64,000 nt of DNA from Acididesulfobacillus acetoxydans. Lineage in GTDB: Bacteria; Bacillota; Desulfitobacteriia; Desulfitobacteriales; Desulfitobacteriaceae. Shown here piece by piece: positions 45,261 through 51,954 of the stretch. The notes below the pieces were generated by a model. It saw nothing but the letters and a program-made list of their open reading frames with translations, made no database searches and was not told where the DNA came from. Made by a program: the position numbers and the translations under genes. The stretch's first letter is position 1, and every line of letters begins with the position of its first letter. The DNA is taken from contig NZ_LR746496.1 of NCBI RefSeq assembly GCF_902729405.1, positions 2,356,001 through 2,420,000 on the forward strand, in the 5' to 3' direction.

Positions 45261-45638
45261 CTAGGCCTGCGGAAAGATGCGCAGTCCCGTGTTGACCCGG
45301 TTCATGCCAGTCGAAGCATCGATGACGGCAATCATTTCGAGAAGCTCTTCTTCGCTGACTCCCATCTTTTTCAGCTGCTGGGTGTGTGAGGTGATGCACA
45401 TGTCGGAGCCGTTATTGATGGAGGTGGTGAGGGCAATGAAGAATTTGGTCTTAGCGTCCAGTTTGCCGGGAGCCATTGCTACCTGCATTTTCTCCAGGGT
45501 GGCTTTCATATAAGCGGGGAAATTGGCCAGAGCGCGGAAAGTCGGTGGGACCATTCCTTTGTCCTCTTCGAGGTGCTTGAACATCCCTTGAACTTCGGGT
45601 GAGGCTTCCTGATCTTGAATGAGTTTAACCGTTGGCAT
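45261..45638 (-). CDS. Carboxymuconolactone-decarboxylase (AhpD-like) family protein
   Basis: 125-aa all-helical protein of the CMD/AhpD family. The active-site region reads NNGSDMCITSHTQQLKKMGVSEEEL. In AhpD-type peroxidase partners this is CxxCxxxH; here the first Cys is Ser, leaving one Cys and the His, so disulfide chemistry of the usual kind is unlikely. ATG follows AAGGAGGATT. Two partial copies (5' end at 37984, 3' end at 59935) occur in the window. Confidence 0.85.
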   Translation of the reverse strand: MPTVKLIQDQEASPEVQGMFKHLEEDKGMVPPTFRALANFPAYMKATLEKMQVAMAPGKLDAKTKFFIALTTSINNGSDMCITSHTQQLKKMGVSEEELLEMIAVIDASTGMNRVNTGLRIFPQA

Positions 45639-45770
45639 GTTAAAAATCCTCCTTTTTTTCGATGCTTCGCTCTCAAAGTCGGGAGAGGGCTCATCTCCAG
45701 ATTAGGATATGATTATATGGACATTAAACATTGTACACTTACACGGAGGTTTTGACAAGGGCAAACAGGA

Positions 45771-45905
45771 AAGATTCAAGCGTCTGATGCAAGCGAAAGG
45801 ATGTCGTGCGACTGCTGACCATGAGCCGGCGCAGTTCCCGGTTGACTTCATCCTGGGATCAGAAAAAGTGCCGAATTCCCTGTACCATTCAAAAGAAGAA
45901 ACGAC
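45771..45905. pseudogene. Fused fragments of an arsR gene and a glutamate dehydrogenase gene
   Basis: Bases 45771-45812 (plus strand) read FKRLMQAKGCR, the end of an ArsR as at 60400. Bases 45819-45905 match the opposite-strand gdh at about 54482-54575, reading VVVSSFEWY before going out of frame. Neither has a start or stop in context. The remaining 45.64-46.08 kb contains AT-rich promoter-like sequence (ATAATGATATGATTATATAG near 45950) but no further gene. Confidence 0.75.
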
Positions 45906-46078
45906 CACAGCTCAAGAAAAATCTGTGGTAAACCGGGCAAAATAATGATATGATTATATAGGAAATGACTGAAGGCCTTATTCTAAACACTATGATCATT
46001 TTAGCTTGGTCAGGCATGCAATGTCACTTTGCCGGTTCGATGCCGGCTGCAGAGAGAATAAGGTGGAGGAGAAGGTTC

Positions 46079-46345
46079 ATGCTTTATGGTAAACTCAAGG
46101 ATTATCGGGCTTTGCTAACGTTTCCTTCTTTAACGGAGGCCTTGGGGGCTGAGAGGATTCTTGACCGGTCCGGTTGTCCTTTTGCGTCTATTCCGACACC
46201 CCGCAGTCTGCGTTCCGGCTGCAACACCTCTCTGTGTCTGCCGCTGGAGCGTAAGGAAATTATCGATGATCTAATCGATGACGGGGTGGTGTTTACCGGT
46301 GTCTACGAGGCCCGGGAGGATGGATTCGCACCGTTGACGTGGTGA
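46079..46345 (+). CDS. Se/S-carrier-like protein (DUF3343 family)
   Basis: 88-aa protein with the pattern MLYGKLKDYRALLTFPSLTEALGAERIL...GCPFASIPTPRSLRSGCNTSLCLPLE, the DUF3343 family described as putative Se/S carrier-like. Cys in RSGC and SLCL are the likely reactive positions. ATG 46079 follows GGTGGAGGAGAAGG. It is followed after 90 bases by a cysteine desulfurase and then a selenoprotein gene, supporting a role in moving sulfur or selenium. The exact reaction is not established. Confidence 0.8.
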   Translation: MLYGKLKDYRALLTFPSLTEALGAERILDRSGCPFASIPTPRSLRSGCNTSLCLPLERKEIIDDLIDDGVVFTGVYEAREDGFAPLTW

Positions 46346-46435
46346 GGTTAGGCGCCTTGAAGAAGCCAGTAAGGTCCTTGGAAAGTTCAACAACCACGTT
46401 TAGGCGTAAAGTCAGGTGGTGAAAGGAGTGTGGCT

Positions 46436-47581
46436 ATGATTTATTTGGACAATGCGGCGACAACTTGGCCGAAACCTGAGGACGTGGGCCTGGCAGTGCA
46501 AGAGGCTCTCATGCGTAAAGGAGGAAATGCCGGCCGGGGTGGGCATGGTGCGGCCATGCAAATGGCCAGGCTCATCCATCAAACGCGGGTGGATTTATGC
46601 ACGTTGTTTGGAACGAACGATCCGACTCGGGTCATCTTTACTCAGAATGCGACACATGCCTTGAATTTGGCGCTCTTTGGACTCATGCGTCCCGGAGACC
46701 ATGTGATCACCTCTTCATTGGAACATAACGCGGTGGCCAGGCCACTATATGCTTTGGGACAGCGGGGAGTGGAAGTCAGTGAAGTGCCTGGAGTTCCGGG
46801 AGCTGAGTTTGATTTAGCGGCTTATCGCAAGGCCTTTCGATCCAATACTAAGTTGGTGGTTACCCTGCACGCTTCCAATGTCACCGGAACCATGCTGCCC
46901 ATCCGGGAAATAGGGCAGATAGCCCATGAGCGGGGGGTCTATTATCTTCTGGATGCGGCGCAGACGGCCGGGGTTTTTCCCATCGATATGAAACGCCTGC
47001 CACTGGATCTGCTGGCGTTTCCCGGGCATAAGGCACTTCTGGGCCCACAGGGAACAGGAGGACTCCTCATAAACGCCGATCTGCAATTGGAACCCCTAAT
47101 TTACGGAGGTACGGGCAGCCTTTCTGAAGAGGTGCGTCAGCCCGACTTTTTGCCGGACGCCTTGGAAAGCGGGACACTCAACGGAATCGGCCTTGCCGGC
47201 TTGGGAGCAGGAGTCCGTTACATTCTGACGGAAGGGATGGATAAGATTAGGGTCAGAGAACAGGAGCTTTGCCGCAAGCTATGGGAGGGGTTAAAGAAAA
47301 TTCCGGGTGTGAAACTGTATGGAAATGAACAGGTGGAACGGCGCGCTCCGATCATTGCCTTTAACCTGGGTGAGATGGACTCTGTCGAGCTGAGCTATAT
47401 CTTAGAAGAAAGGGCAGGGATCGTGGCCCGGGCAGGTCTGCACTGTGCGTCTCAGGCTCACCGGATGATCGGGACACTGGATCAGGGCGTCGTGCGCTTC
47501 AGCCCTTCACATTTTACGACCGCAGAGGAAATTGATGCGGCTTTGCAGACAGTCAGGGACCTCGCGCAAGGGCTGAATTAA
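46436..47581 (+). CDS. Cysteine desulfurase / selenocysteine lyase family protein
   Basis: 381-aa fold-type I PLP enzyme that removes S (or Se) from cysteine (selenocysteine). PLP Lys is K199 in AFPGHKALLGPQG; the persulfide-forming Cys is C337 in ARAGLHCASQAHR. The start MIYLDNAATTWPKPE is typical for this branch. I prefer ATG 46436 behind AAAGGAG over the GTG at 46430. It lies between the Se/S-carrier gene and the HesB-like selenoprotein. A C-terminal fragment of a paralogue is found before the second selenoprotein (60605). Confidence 0.92.
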   Translation: MIYLDNAATTWPKPEDVGLAVQEALMRKGGNAGRGGHGAAMQMARLIHQTRVDLCTLFGTNDPTRVIFTQNATHALNLALFGLMRPGDHVITSSLEHNAVARPLYALGQRGVEVSEVPGVPGAEFDLAAYRKAFRSNTKLVVTLHASNVTGTMLPIREIGQIAHERGVYYLLDAAQTAGVFPIDMKRLPLDLLAFPGHKALLGPQGTGGLLINADLQLEPLIYGGTGSLSEEVRQPDFLPDALESGTLNGIGLAGLGAGVRYILTEGMDKIRVREQELCRKLWEGLKKIPGVKLYGNEQVERRAPIIAFNLGEMDSVELSYILEERAGIVARAGLHCASQAHRMIGTLDQGVVRFSPSHFTTAEEIDAALQTVRDLAQGLN

Positions 47582-47678
47582 AAGATGAGAGGGAGCAGCG
47601 TGATATGGGTTGGCAGTCAAGGGTCGTGCATCTTGGCAATAGGGCCAAGATTTTGCCGGTGAAGTTTAATCAACTTTA

Positions 47679-47707
47679 TTGACATGGGCATATAACGATA
47701 TTATAAT
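47679..47707 (+). promoter_or_regulatory. Promoter of HesB-like selenoprotein 1
   Basis: TTGACA (47679-47684), 17-base spacer, TATAAT (47702-47707). The spacer and -10 contain the recurrent motif in reverse (AACGATATTATAATTG). The preceding hairpin CTTGGC-AATAGG-GCCAAG (47630-47650 region) may end the desulfurase transcript. Confidence 0.75.
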
Positions 47708-47852
47708 TGAATCATGACAAGGCTGTTCAGGAGAGTTCCAGCGGATATTCGACTTATGGTTTGGATATTCTAGCCTTACAGGATGGGAGTGGTCAATCGA
47801 CTCACGGTGGAGGTGAGTGTCGCGAGTCGGTCATTTAAACCCGTGTGTACCC

Positions 47853-47875
47853 GTGTGAAGGTTCGTACTTTCACC
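47853..47875 (+). promoter_or_regulatory. Conserved hairpin in the selenoprotein 5' UTR, copy 1
   Basis: A 23-base segment (GTGTGAAGGTTC... TACTTTCACC) is repeated with one change at 60998-61020 before the second selenoprotein gene. It can fold GTGAAxGT/ACTTTCAC. Its conservation in an otherwise different leader suggests a function. Confidence 0.5.
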
Positions 47876-47919
47876 AGAACATTCAGACAGACGGACCCTG
47901 AAAAGAGGAGGCACTAAAA

Positions 47920-48240
47920 ATGGTCAGCATTACGGCAGAAGCGGCGGTGAAAGTACAGGAGGTACTGCACCAACAAAATCTTGAATCAGGATATCTGAGA
48001 GTCTATATCGCGGGCTTTGGCTGAGGGGGGCCGAATTTCGGCTTGACTCTGGATGAGTCTGCAAAAGAAAACGATACGGTCGATGAGGAAAACGGAGTAA
48101 GAATCTTATCCGAAGATAAGCTGGCTTCTTATCTGGAAGGAGCCGTGATCGACTTTGTAGAGTCTCCTGCCGGCGGCGGTTTCCAGATTAAGACAGCGGC
48201 CAGTGGACAAGAGTGCGGCAGTTGCGACAGCTGCGGCTAA
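47920..48240 (+). CDS. HesB-like selenoprotein 1 (in-frame UGA = Sec)
   Basis: 106-aa IscA/HesB-fold protein with an in-frame TGA at codon 35 (48022-48024), exactly where the family's conserved Cys stands (GFG-U-GGPNFGLTLDE). The reading frame is open on both sides and homologous throughout. A stem-loop GACTC-TGGAT-GAGTC (48045-48059), with G in the loop about 30 bases after the UGA, fits the bacterial SECIS model. The C-terminus ends CGSCDSCG. ATG follows AGAGGAGGC. It probably binds iron-sulfur, arsenic or selenium species through Sec and the tail Cys. A second copy lies at 61068. Confidence 0.9.
48045..48059 (+). promoter_or_regulatory. Candidate SECIS stem-loop 1
   Basis: GACTC/GAGTC stem with TGGAT loop, 20 bases after the UGA; a second small helix (GCCGA/TCGGC) lies between. 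The sequence is identical in copy 2 (61193-61207). Confidence 0.7.
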
Positions 48241-48458
48241 GTCCCGAGTGTAACGCAGTTCTGGGATGAGTTGTGGGATGATTGCCAAGGCAAGTACAAG
48301 GATGAGTGCTGGGACAAGTTCCGGGTGTAGGTGTCATTGAAGCGGGCTCCAAAGGGTGGGAATGAGGACCCCGCAGACCCCGGATACCGCGGCATGTGTG
48401 GTAGAAAGTATCGGATATAGGTTAGATGAGGATCATTTTCTAGGAGGAGGAGAAGACG

Positions 48459-48833
48459 ATGGCGGAAAAACCCGGGTTTATCATGTGTGTCTGTACCGGG
48501 AAATGTCCGGGCTTTGCACAGATGGATATTTGGGATTTTATTAATCAGGTGCGGGTGGAATTGCCTGTGGAATATGGCTTTATTCACCCACAGCTCTGTG
48601 AGGAAGACGGAGACCGTTTCCTGTCCGATTACCTGAAAGCCGGACGGCCGGTGGTTATCGGGGCCTGTTCGCCCAATATGCAGGTAAAGATGTTCAAGCA
48701 GGCTTTTGCCGACGCCGGTCTTGATGTCAAGAAAGACCTTGTAGCCATTGACATCCGGGACATGACCACGGAGAAGGCCGTCGAGACGGTGAGTGCGGCC
48801 CTGGATGGCATGGAGGGAAAGAAGGATGAGTGA
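48459..48833 (+). CDS. Stand-alone HdrA N-terminal-like Fe-S protein
   Basis: 124-aa protein resembling only the N-terminal domain of HdrA (heterodisulfide reductase subunit A): IMCVCTGKCPGF near residue 10 in place of the HdrA CxCG pattern, LCEEDGDRFL in the middle, and RPVVIGACSPNMQVKMFKQAFADAGL matching HdrA's VVAACSPRMHEPTF...AG. The flavin domain of HdrA is absent. The Cys set suggests a small Fe-S or thiol-binding unit. ATG follows AGGAGGAGGAG. It is first gene of a five-gene operon whose members overlap (48459-50872). Confidence 0.75.
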   Translation: MAEKPGFIMCVCTGKCPGFAQMDIWDFINQVRVELPVEYGFIHPQLCEEDGDRFLSDYLKAGRPVVIGACSPNMQVKMFKQAFADAGLDVKKDLVAIDIRDMTTEKAVETVSAALDGMEGKKDE

Positions 48834-49110
48834 AACCACATTCATGGGGGTGACTCGGGCAAAAATCCCCTGGGCTCCCGTGATCGATTATGAAAAGTGT
48901 ACCTTTTGCCTGGAGTGTGACAAATTTTGCCCGCACAAGGTCTATGAAGTGAACCGGGAAGAACGGCGGCTCGTGGTCGCCCATCCCGAACATTGTGTGG
49001 TCTTCTGCCGGGCCTGCTCCAAAACCTGTGGTCCGGATGCTTTGAGTTTCCCAAACAAGACGGAAGTCACGGACTTAATCAAGCGCCTGCGCAAGGAGGA
49101 GGGAGCATGA
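48826..49110 (+). CDS. Ferredoxin-like 4Fe-4S protein
   Basis: 94-aa protein with two Cys clusters: CTFCLECDKFCP (canonical CxxCxxCxxxCP) and CVVFCRACSKTCGP (CxxxCxxCxxxC). It probably carries electrons for the products of this operon. It overlaps the HdrA-like gene by eight bases and the DGC-GcvH gene by four (ATGA). Confidence 0.85.
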   Translation: MSETTFMGVTRAKIPWAPVIDYEKCTFCLECDKFCPHKVYEVNREERRLVVAHPEHCVVFCRACSKTCGPDALSFPNKTEVTDLIKRLRKEEGA

Positions 49111-50006
49111 TGAAACGTTGGGGCATACTACCCTGCAATGGTTTGGACAAGCCTGCGGGGCAACTGGCACGGGAGATAGCGCTGTATCTGGCACAAGATC
49201 AAGCCAAAACTCTGGCCTGTCCGGTTTTTCTCCACAGTGCGCCCTCCGTCTATGCCAAGGTCAAGGAGGAGACACAGTGGCTTGTGTTGGACGGCTGCAA
49301 CACCCGCTGTGCCAGTAAACTGGCGGCTGAGGCGGGCTTTGCCGTCGGAAAAAAGATCAATGTCAGCGAGTTGACGGAGAAAGAAAATCTCAAGCTGGGT
49401 CGTTCCTTGCGTTTGGAGCCGGAAGCATTGGCCCTGGCGAAGCGAAGTGCCCTGGATTTAGCGGCGGCCTTATTCACGGCCCGGACAGACCGGGAAGAGA
49501 AAACGGCTGCCATCCCGGACGGGAAGGGGCAGACGGATTCAGGCGTGGATTTTCCCGCTTCGATCACTTACACGGAGTTCCGCCAGGATAAATTCCGTTT
49601 CCGGGTTCCTCAAGGTGAATTCTTTTTTAACGAAAACGATTGTTGGGTTTGGGTGCAAGGCCAACGGGCCCGGGTCGGGGTGAGTGATTATGTGCAGCAG
49701 AGTCTCTCGGACATCATATTCTTCTCGGCACCGGAACTCGGAGCCGAGGTGGAACAATTCGGGGTGTTAGGCTCTCTGGAATCTTCTAAAGCAGTGTTTG
49801 AAGTCATCGCTCCCGTAGCCGGGAAAGTTGTCGCTGTCAATGAAGAGTTGGAAGGATCGCCCGAAAGGGTGAACGAAAATCCTTATGAACAAGGTTGGAT
49901 AGCCGAAGTGGAGCTTACGGACTGGGAAACGGACCGGGAATTGCTGCTCGACGCCGGACAGTATCTCGAATATCTTAAAAATAAGGTGGCGGATTTCCAT
50001 GTCTAA
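49107..50006 (+). CDS. DGC domain fused to a GcvH-like lipoyl domain (DGC 3 of 5)
   Basis: 299-aa fusion. Residues 1-125 are a DGC domain (WGILPCNGL near the start, VLDGCNTRCASKLAAEAG at 60-77). Residues 126-150 are a linker. Residues about 155-299 match glycine-cleavage H protein along its length: CWVWVQGQRARVGVSDYVQQ, LSDIIFFSAPELGAEVE, SLESSKAVFEVIAPVAGKVV and VNENPYEQGWIAEVEL. The lipoylated Lys of GcvH (ESVKA) corresponds to K228 in ESSKA. No gcvT or gcvP is near, so this lipoyl arm probably serves another reaction. ATG overlaps the ferredoxin stop and follows AAGGAGGAGGG. I know of no characterised protein with this architecture. Confidence 0.88.
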   Translation: MMKRWGILPCNGLDKPAGQLAREIALYLAQDQAKTLACPVFLHSAPSVYAKVKEETQWLVLDGCNTRCASKLAAEAGFAVGKKINVSELTEKENLKLGRSLRLEPEALALAKRSALDLAAALFTARTDREEKTAAIPDGKGQTDSGVDFPASITYTEFRQDKFRFRVPQGEFFFNENDCWVWVQGQRARVGVSDYVQQSLSDIIFFSAPELGAEVEQFGVLGSLESSKAVFEVIAPVAGKVVAVNEELEGSPERVNENPYEQGWIAEVELTDWETDRELLLDAGQYLEYLKNKVADFHV

Positions 50007-50415
50007 AGAAAGTGTCATGCTGATTCCCTGCAGTGGGATCGGGAAGGTTCATGGCTTGATCGGCCGGGAGGCGGTGTTTAAAGTGAAGGGCGAGTTGCGC
50101 CCGCAAGACACCGACTTGGCTTGTCTGGCGGAAATCGTAACCCAAGACGCGGAAGTTCAGGAGCGGATGAACGGCCGCCTGACCATCACCGTCGATGGCT
50201 GTCCCAAAATGTGCGCCGAGAAAAATGTCCGCCTGGTCGGCGGCGAAATCTTTGCTTCTCTGCGTGTGGTCGATGCTTTCCGCACGCATCGGGGGGCGCA
50301 GGCCGGGAGTGCGACGGAGCTCACTTCAGATGGCTGGCAGATCAGCGACGAGCTGGCGGACCAGATTGCGCTGAAAGTGGATGAAGCCCGGCAAGGAGGG
50401 AAAGGCAATGGTTGA
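49999..50415 (+). CDS. DGC-domain protein, 4 of 5
   Basis: 138-aa protein with VMLIPCSGIGKVHG at the start and TVDGCPKMCAEKNVRLVGG near residue 65, then a helical tail. It overlaps the end of the DGC-GcvH gene by eight bases and the start of the next DGC gene by eight, so the three are translationally coupled. Likely a partner of the lipoyl fusion; function unknown. Confidence 0.8.
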   Translation: MSKESVMLIPCSGIGKVHGLIGREAVFKVKGELRPQDTDLACLAEIVTQDAEVQERMNGRLTITVDGCPKMCAEKNVRLVGGEIFASLRVVDAFRTHRGAQAGSATELTSDGWQISDELADQIALKVDEARQGGKGNG

Positions 50416-50872
50416 GGTCAAAAAAGTAGGCATTATTTCTTGCAGCGGCGAAGAGTGTGCCGGCGGCGGCATTTCCCGCCTGGCCGCCCGTCACGTTTTG
50501 GAAAGCGCCCGGCCGGGTCGTACGGTGACAATTTGCTTGCCCCTATTCTTGGCCGGGGGTGAAGAAGAGCGCTATTTTGCCCGGACTTTTCCCACGATTA
50601 CCATTGATGGTTGTGACAAGCGCTGTGCTATGCGGGCGACGGAGAAATTGAGCGGGCAAGTGACGCAAGCCTTGACGGTTTCCGAACTTCTGGACAGTGA
50701 GAGTGCTCTGGCGGCACCGTTTTCCCAACGTCAGCTCAATGGGGAACGGGAAAAACAGATCGCGAAGGTGAGCGCGGCTCTTACGGAAGCGGTGGATGAG
50801 ATCATCGGCAAGCCGGCCGCAAAGGATCTTCTAACGCCGACGACGCCTCCGGCGGGAATACGGCTGCTTTAG
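50408..50872 (+). CDS. DGC-domain protein, 5 of 5
   Basis: 154-aa protein with VGIISCSGEECAGGGISRLAAR at the N-terminus and ITIDGCDKRCAMRATEKL near residue 75. It differs from the other DGC proteins by an extra Cys in the first motif (CSGEEC) and a longer C-terminal helix. The start at ATG 50408 follows GGAGGGAAAG. It is last gene of the HdrA-like/ferredoxin/DGC operon; its stop is joined directly to a chrA fragment. Confidence 0.8.
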   Translation: MVEVKKVGIISCSGEECAGGGISRLAARHVLESARPGRTVTICLPLFLAGGEEERYFARTFPTITIDGCDKRCAMRATEKLSGQVTQALTVSELLDSESALAAPFSQRQLNGEREKQIAKVSAALTEAVDEIIGKPAAKDLLTPTTPPAGIRLL

Positions 50873-51012
50873 GGTCATTAAACCGACAAAAGAGGCCAGG
50901 ATACCTTTGAAAACGGCTTTAACCTAACGGCTTTCCTTGACCTTGCCGTAAAGGCATTACCAGCAGCACCAAGAGAAAACAAGGGGCAAAAATGCCGGGG
51001 GTTGCCGCTCCC
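50871..51012 (-). pseudogene. Internal fragment of chrA
   Basis: About 140 bases nearly identical to 26365-26518 inside the intact chrA gene, with small deletions that break the frame. The fragment abuts the stop codon of the last DGC gene, showing that the operon end is a recombination joint. Confidence 0.88.
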
Positions 51013-51116
51013 GACATTGAAAGCCTCGCCTTTGCAATTGAGGAGGACCTGAGAGAGCCCGGCACAGCGGAGCTCTCTCAGAGTCAGACGGGTCAGAAGA
51101 GGGCAGGAAGGAAACC

Positions 51117-51398
51117 TTAGCTTTCTTGAGCGCTTAGGGCAGCGTCATCGGCTTTAGCGGTGGGCTGCAAAAGGGCGAGCGTTTTTTGGATCTCCGCCAG
51201 TTGCGCCTCCAGGCTTTCTTTCGCCTGTACGAGACGCTCCACGCGCTCCTCATGGGTCAGATAAGCCCAGCCATGTCCGCCGAAGTGGGGGCCATGTTCG
51301 TGGCCGTTTGATCCGCCATGGTGTTCCCCATGGCAACCGCAGCCATGATGACCATATCCCCAGCCTTTTCCCTTAAAGTCACCGTGATGTCCACACAT
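51117..51398 (-). CDS. His/Gly-rich putative metal-binding protein
   Basis: 93-aa protein. Residues 1-45 are very rich in His, Gly and Cys (MCGHHGDFKGKGWGYGHHGC), the remainder forms a coiled-coil-like helix (ERVERLVQAKESLEAQLAEIQKTL). The His/Cys segment probably binds metal; function unknown. I choose the ATG at 51398 behind GAGGAGGT; a frame to 51428 lacks a ribosome site. A perfect palindrome in its promoter region suggests control by a dedicated regulator. Confidence 0.7.
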   Translation of the reverse strand: MCGHHGDFKGKGWGYGHHGCGCHGEHHGGSNGHEHGPHFGGHGWAYLTHEERVERLVQAKESLEAQLAEIQKTLALLQPTAKADDAALSAQES

Positions 51399-51429
51399 TT
51401 CCAAGACCTCCTCATTATTTAGCATCACC

Positions 51430-51487
51430 TATATGACAGCGTCATATAGAGTATCTAGATTCTAACCCCTTCTTTTCCTTTTGTCAA
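51430..51487 (-). promoter_or_regulatory. Promoter and palindromic operator of the His-rich gene
   Basis: Leftward promoter: TTGACA (51482-51487), 17-base spacer, TAGAAT (51459-51464). Just after it lies the perfect dyad TATATGAC-AGC-GTCATATA (51430-51448). A diverged copy of the whole arrangement is at 27745-27812. Confidence 0.75.
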
Positions 51488-51611
51488 TAACCTGGCCCAA
51501 GGCACAGTGCTGACGCGCTAACTAATTTTCGAAGTCGTCTGATGTCATTCCAAGATGCTAATAGCGTAAACAGGATTTTTGACGAGAAAAAAGTGTCCGG
51601 AAAGGCAGCCT

Positions 51612-51890
51612 TATAACAATTTTTTTGCTCAGGCGGCTGAACTGAAACAAAAGCCCGCGGCCGTCGAGGCGAGGCACGCGGGAGGCCAAAAGGGTTGTGG
51701 TGCAAAAGGTTTACGTCCCGGTTCTGTGAGATCAGACTTCTCCGGAAGGGGCCGATTCCGATCATTGCTTCCGGGCAAAACATAGATCATATTCTTGAGT
51801 TAAGCCGTAAAGGGGCGCTCTTTGTGGGAGCGGGGTTCAGTTGGCGGCTGGTTTTCGTGGGTATCTTTTCCTGCAACAAAAGGTTGTACC
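51612..51890. repeat. Unexplained conserved element R, copy A
   Basis: About 240 bases (51612-51850) align with 57416-57657, and a further 45 bases (51845-51890) align with 58309-58344. The best-conserved core (GGCGAGGCACGCGGGAGGCC, then AGGTTTACGTCCCGGTTC) is GC-rich and can fold. There is no shared ribosome site; a minus-strand frame is partly conserved (NRDVNLLHHNPFGLPRASPR) but lacks start context. It could be a structured RNA, an old mobile element or gene debris. Confidence 0.6.
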
Positions 51891-51914
51891 GGTGGCTTGG
51901 TGGAAAAATAACTC

Positions 51915-51942
51915 TTGCATTTATCATTGACGGGTATATAAT
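51915..51942 (+). promoter_or_regulatory. Promoter of FmdE gene 2
   Basis: TTGCAT (51915-51920), 16-base spacer, TATAAT (51937-51942), overlapping AATATCGTAATTG. The arrangement equals that of FmdE gene 1. Confidence 0.65.
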
Positions 51943-51954
51943 AATATCGTAATT

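Noticed and set aside
48022-48024. TGA inside the first HesB-like gene as a nonsense mutation
   Set aside because: The same codon is present at the same place in the paralogue, homology continues unbroken after it, and it replaces a conserved Cys with a SECIS-like stem downstream. Selenocysteine fits better.
49107-50006. Calling this gene gcvH of the glycine cleavage system
   Set aside because: The H-like domain is fused to a DGC domain, gcvT and gcvP are absent nearby, and the operon partners are Fe-S and DGC proteins.
51484-51783. Minus-strand gene in element R
   Set aside because: Part of the translation is conserved with 57281-57598, but the starts, ends and ribosome sites are not; I treat the conservation as that of the DNA element.
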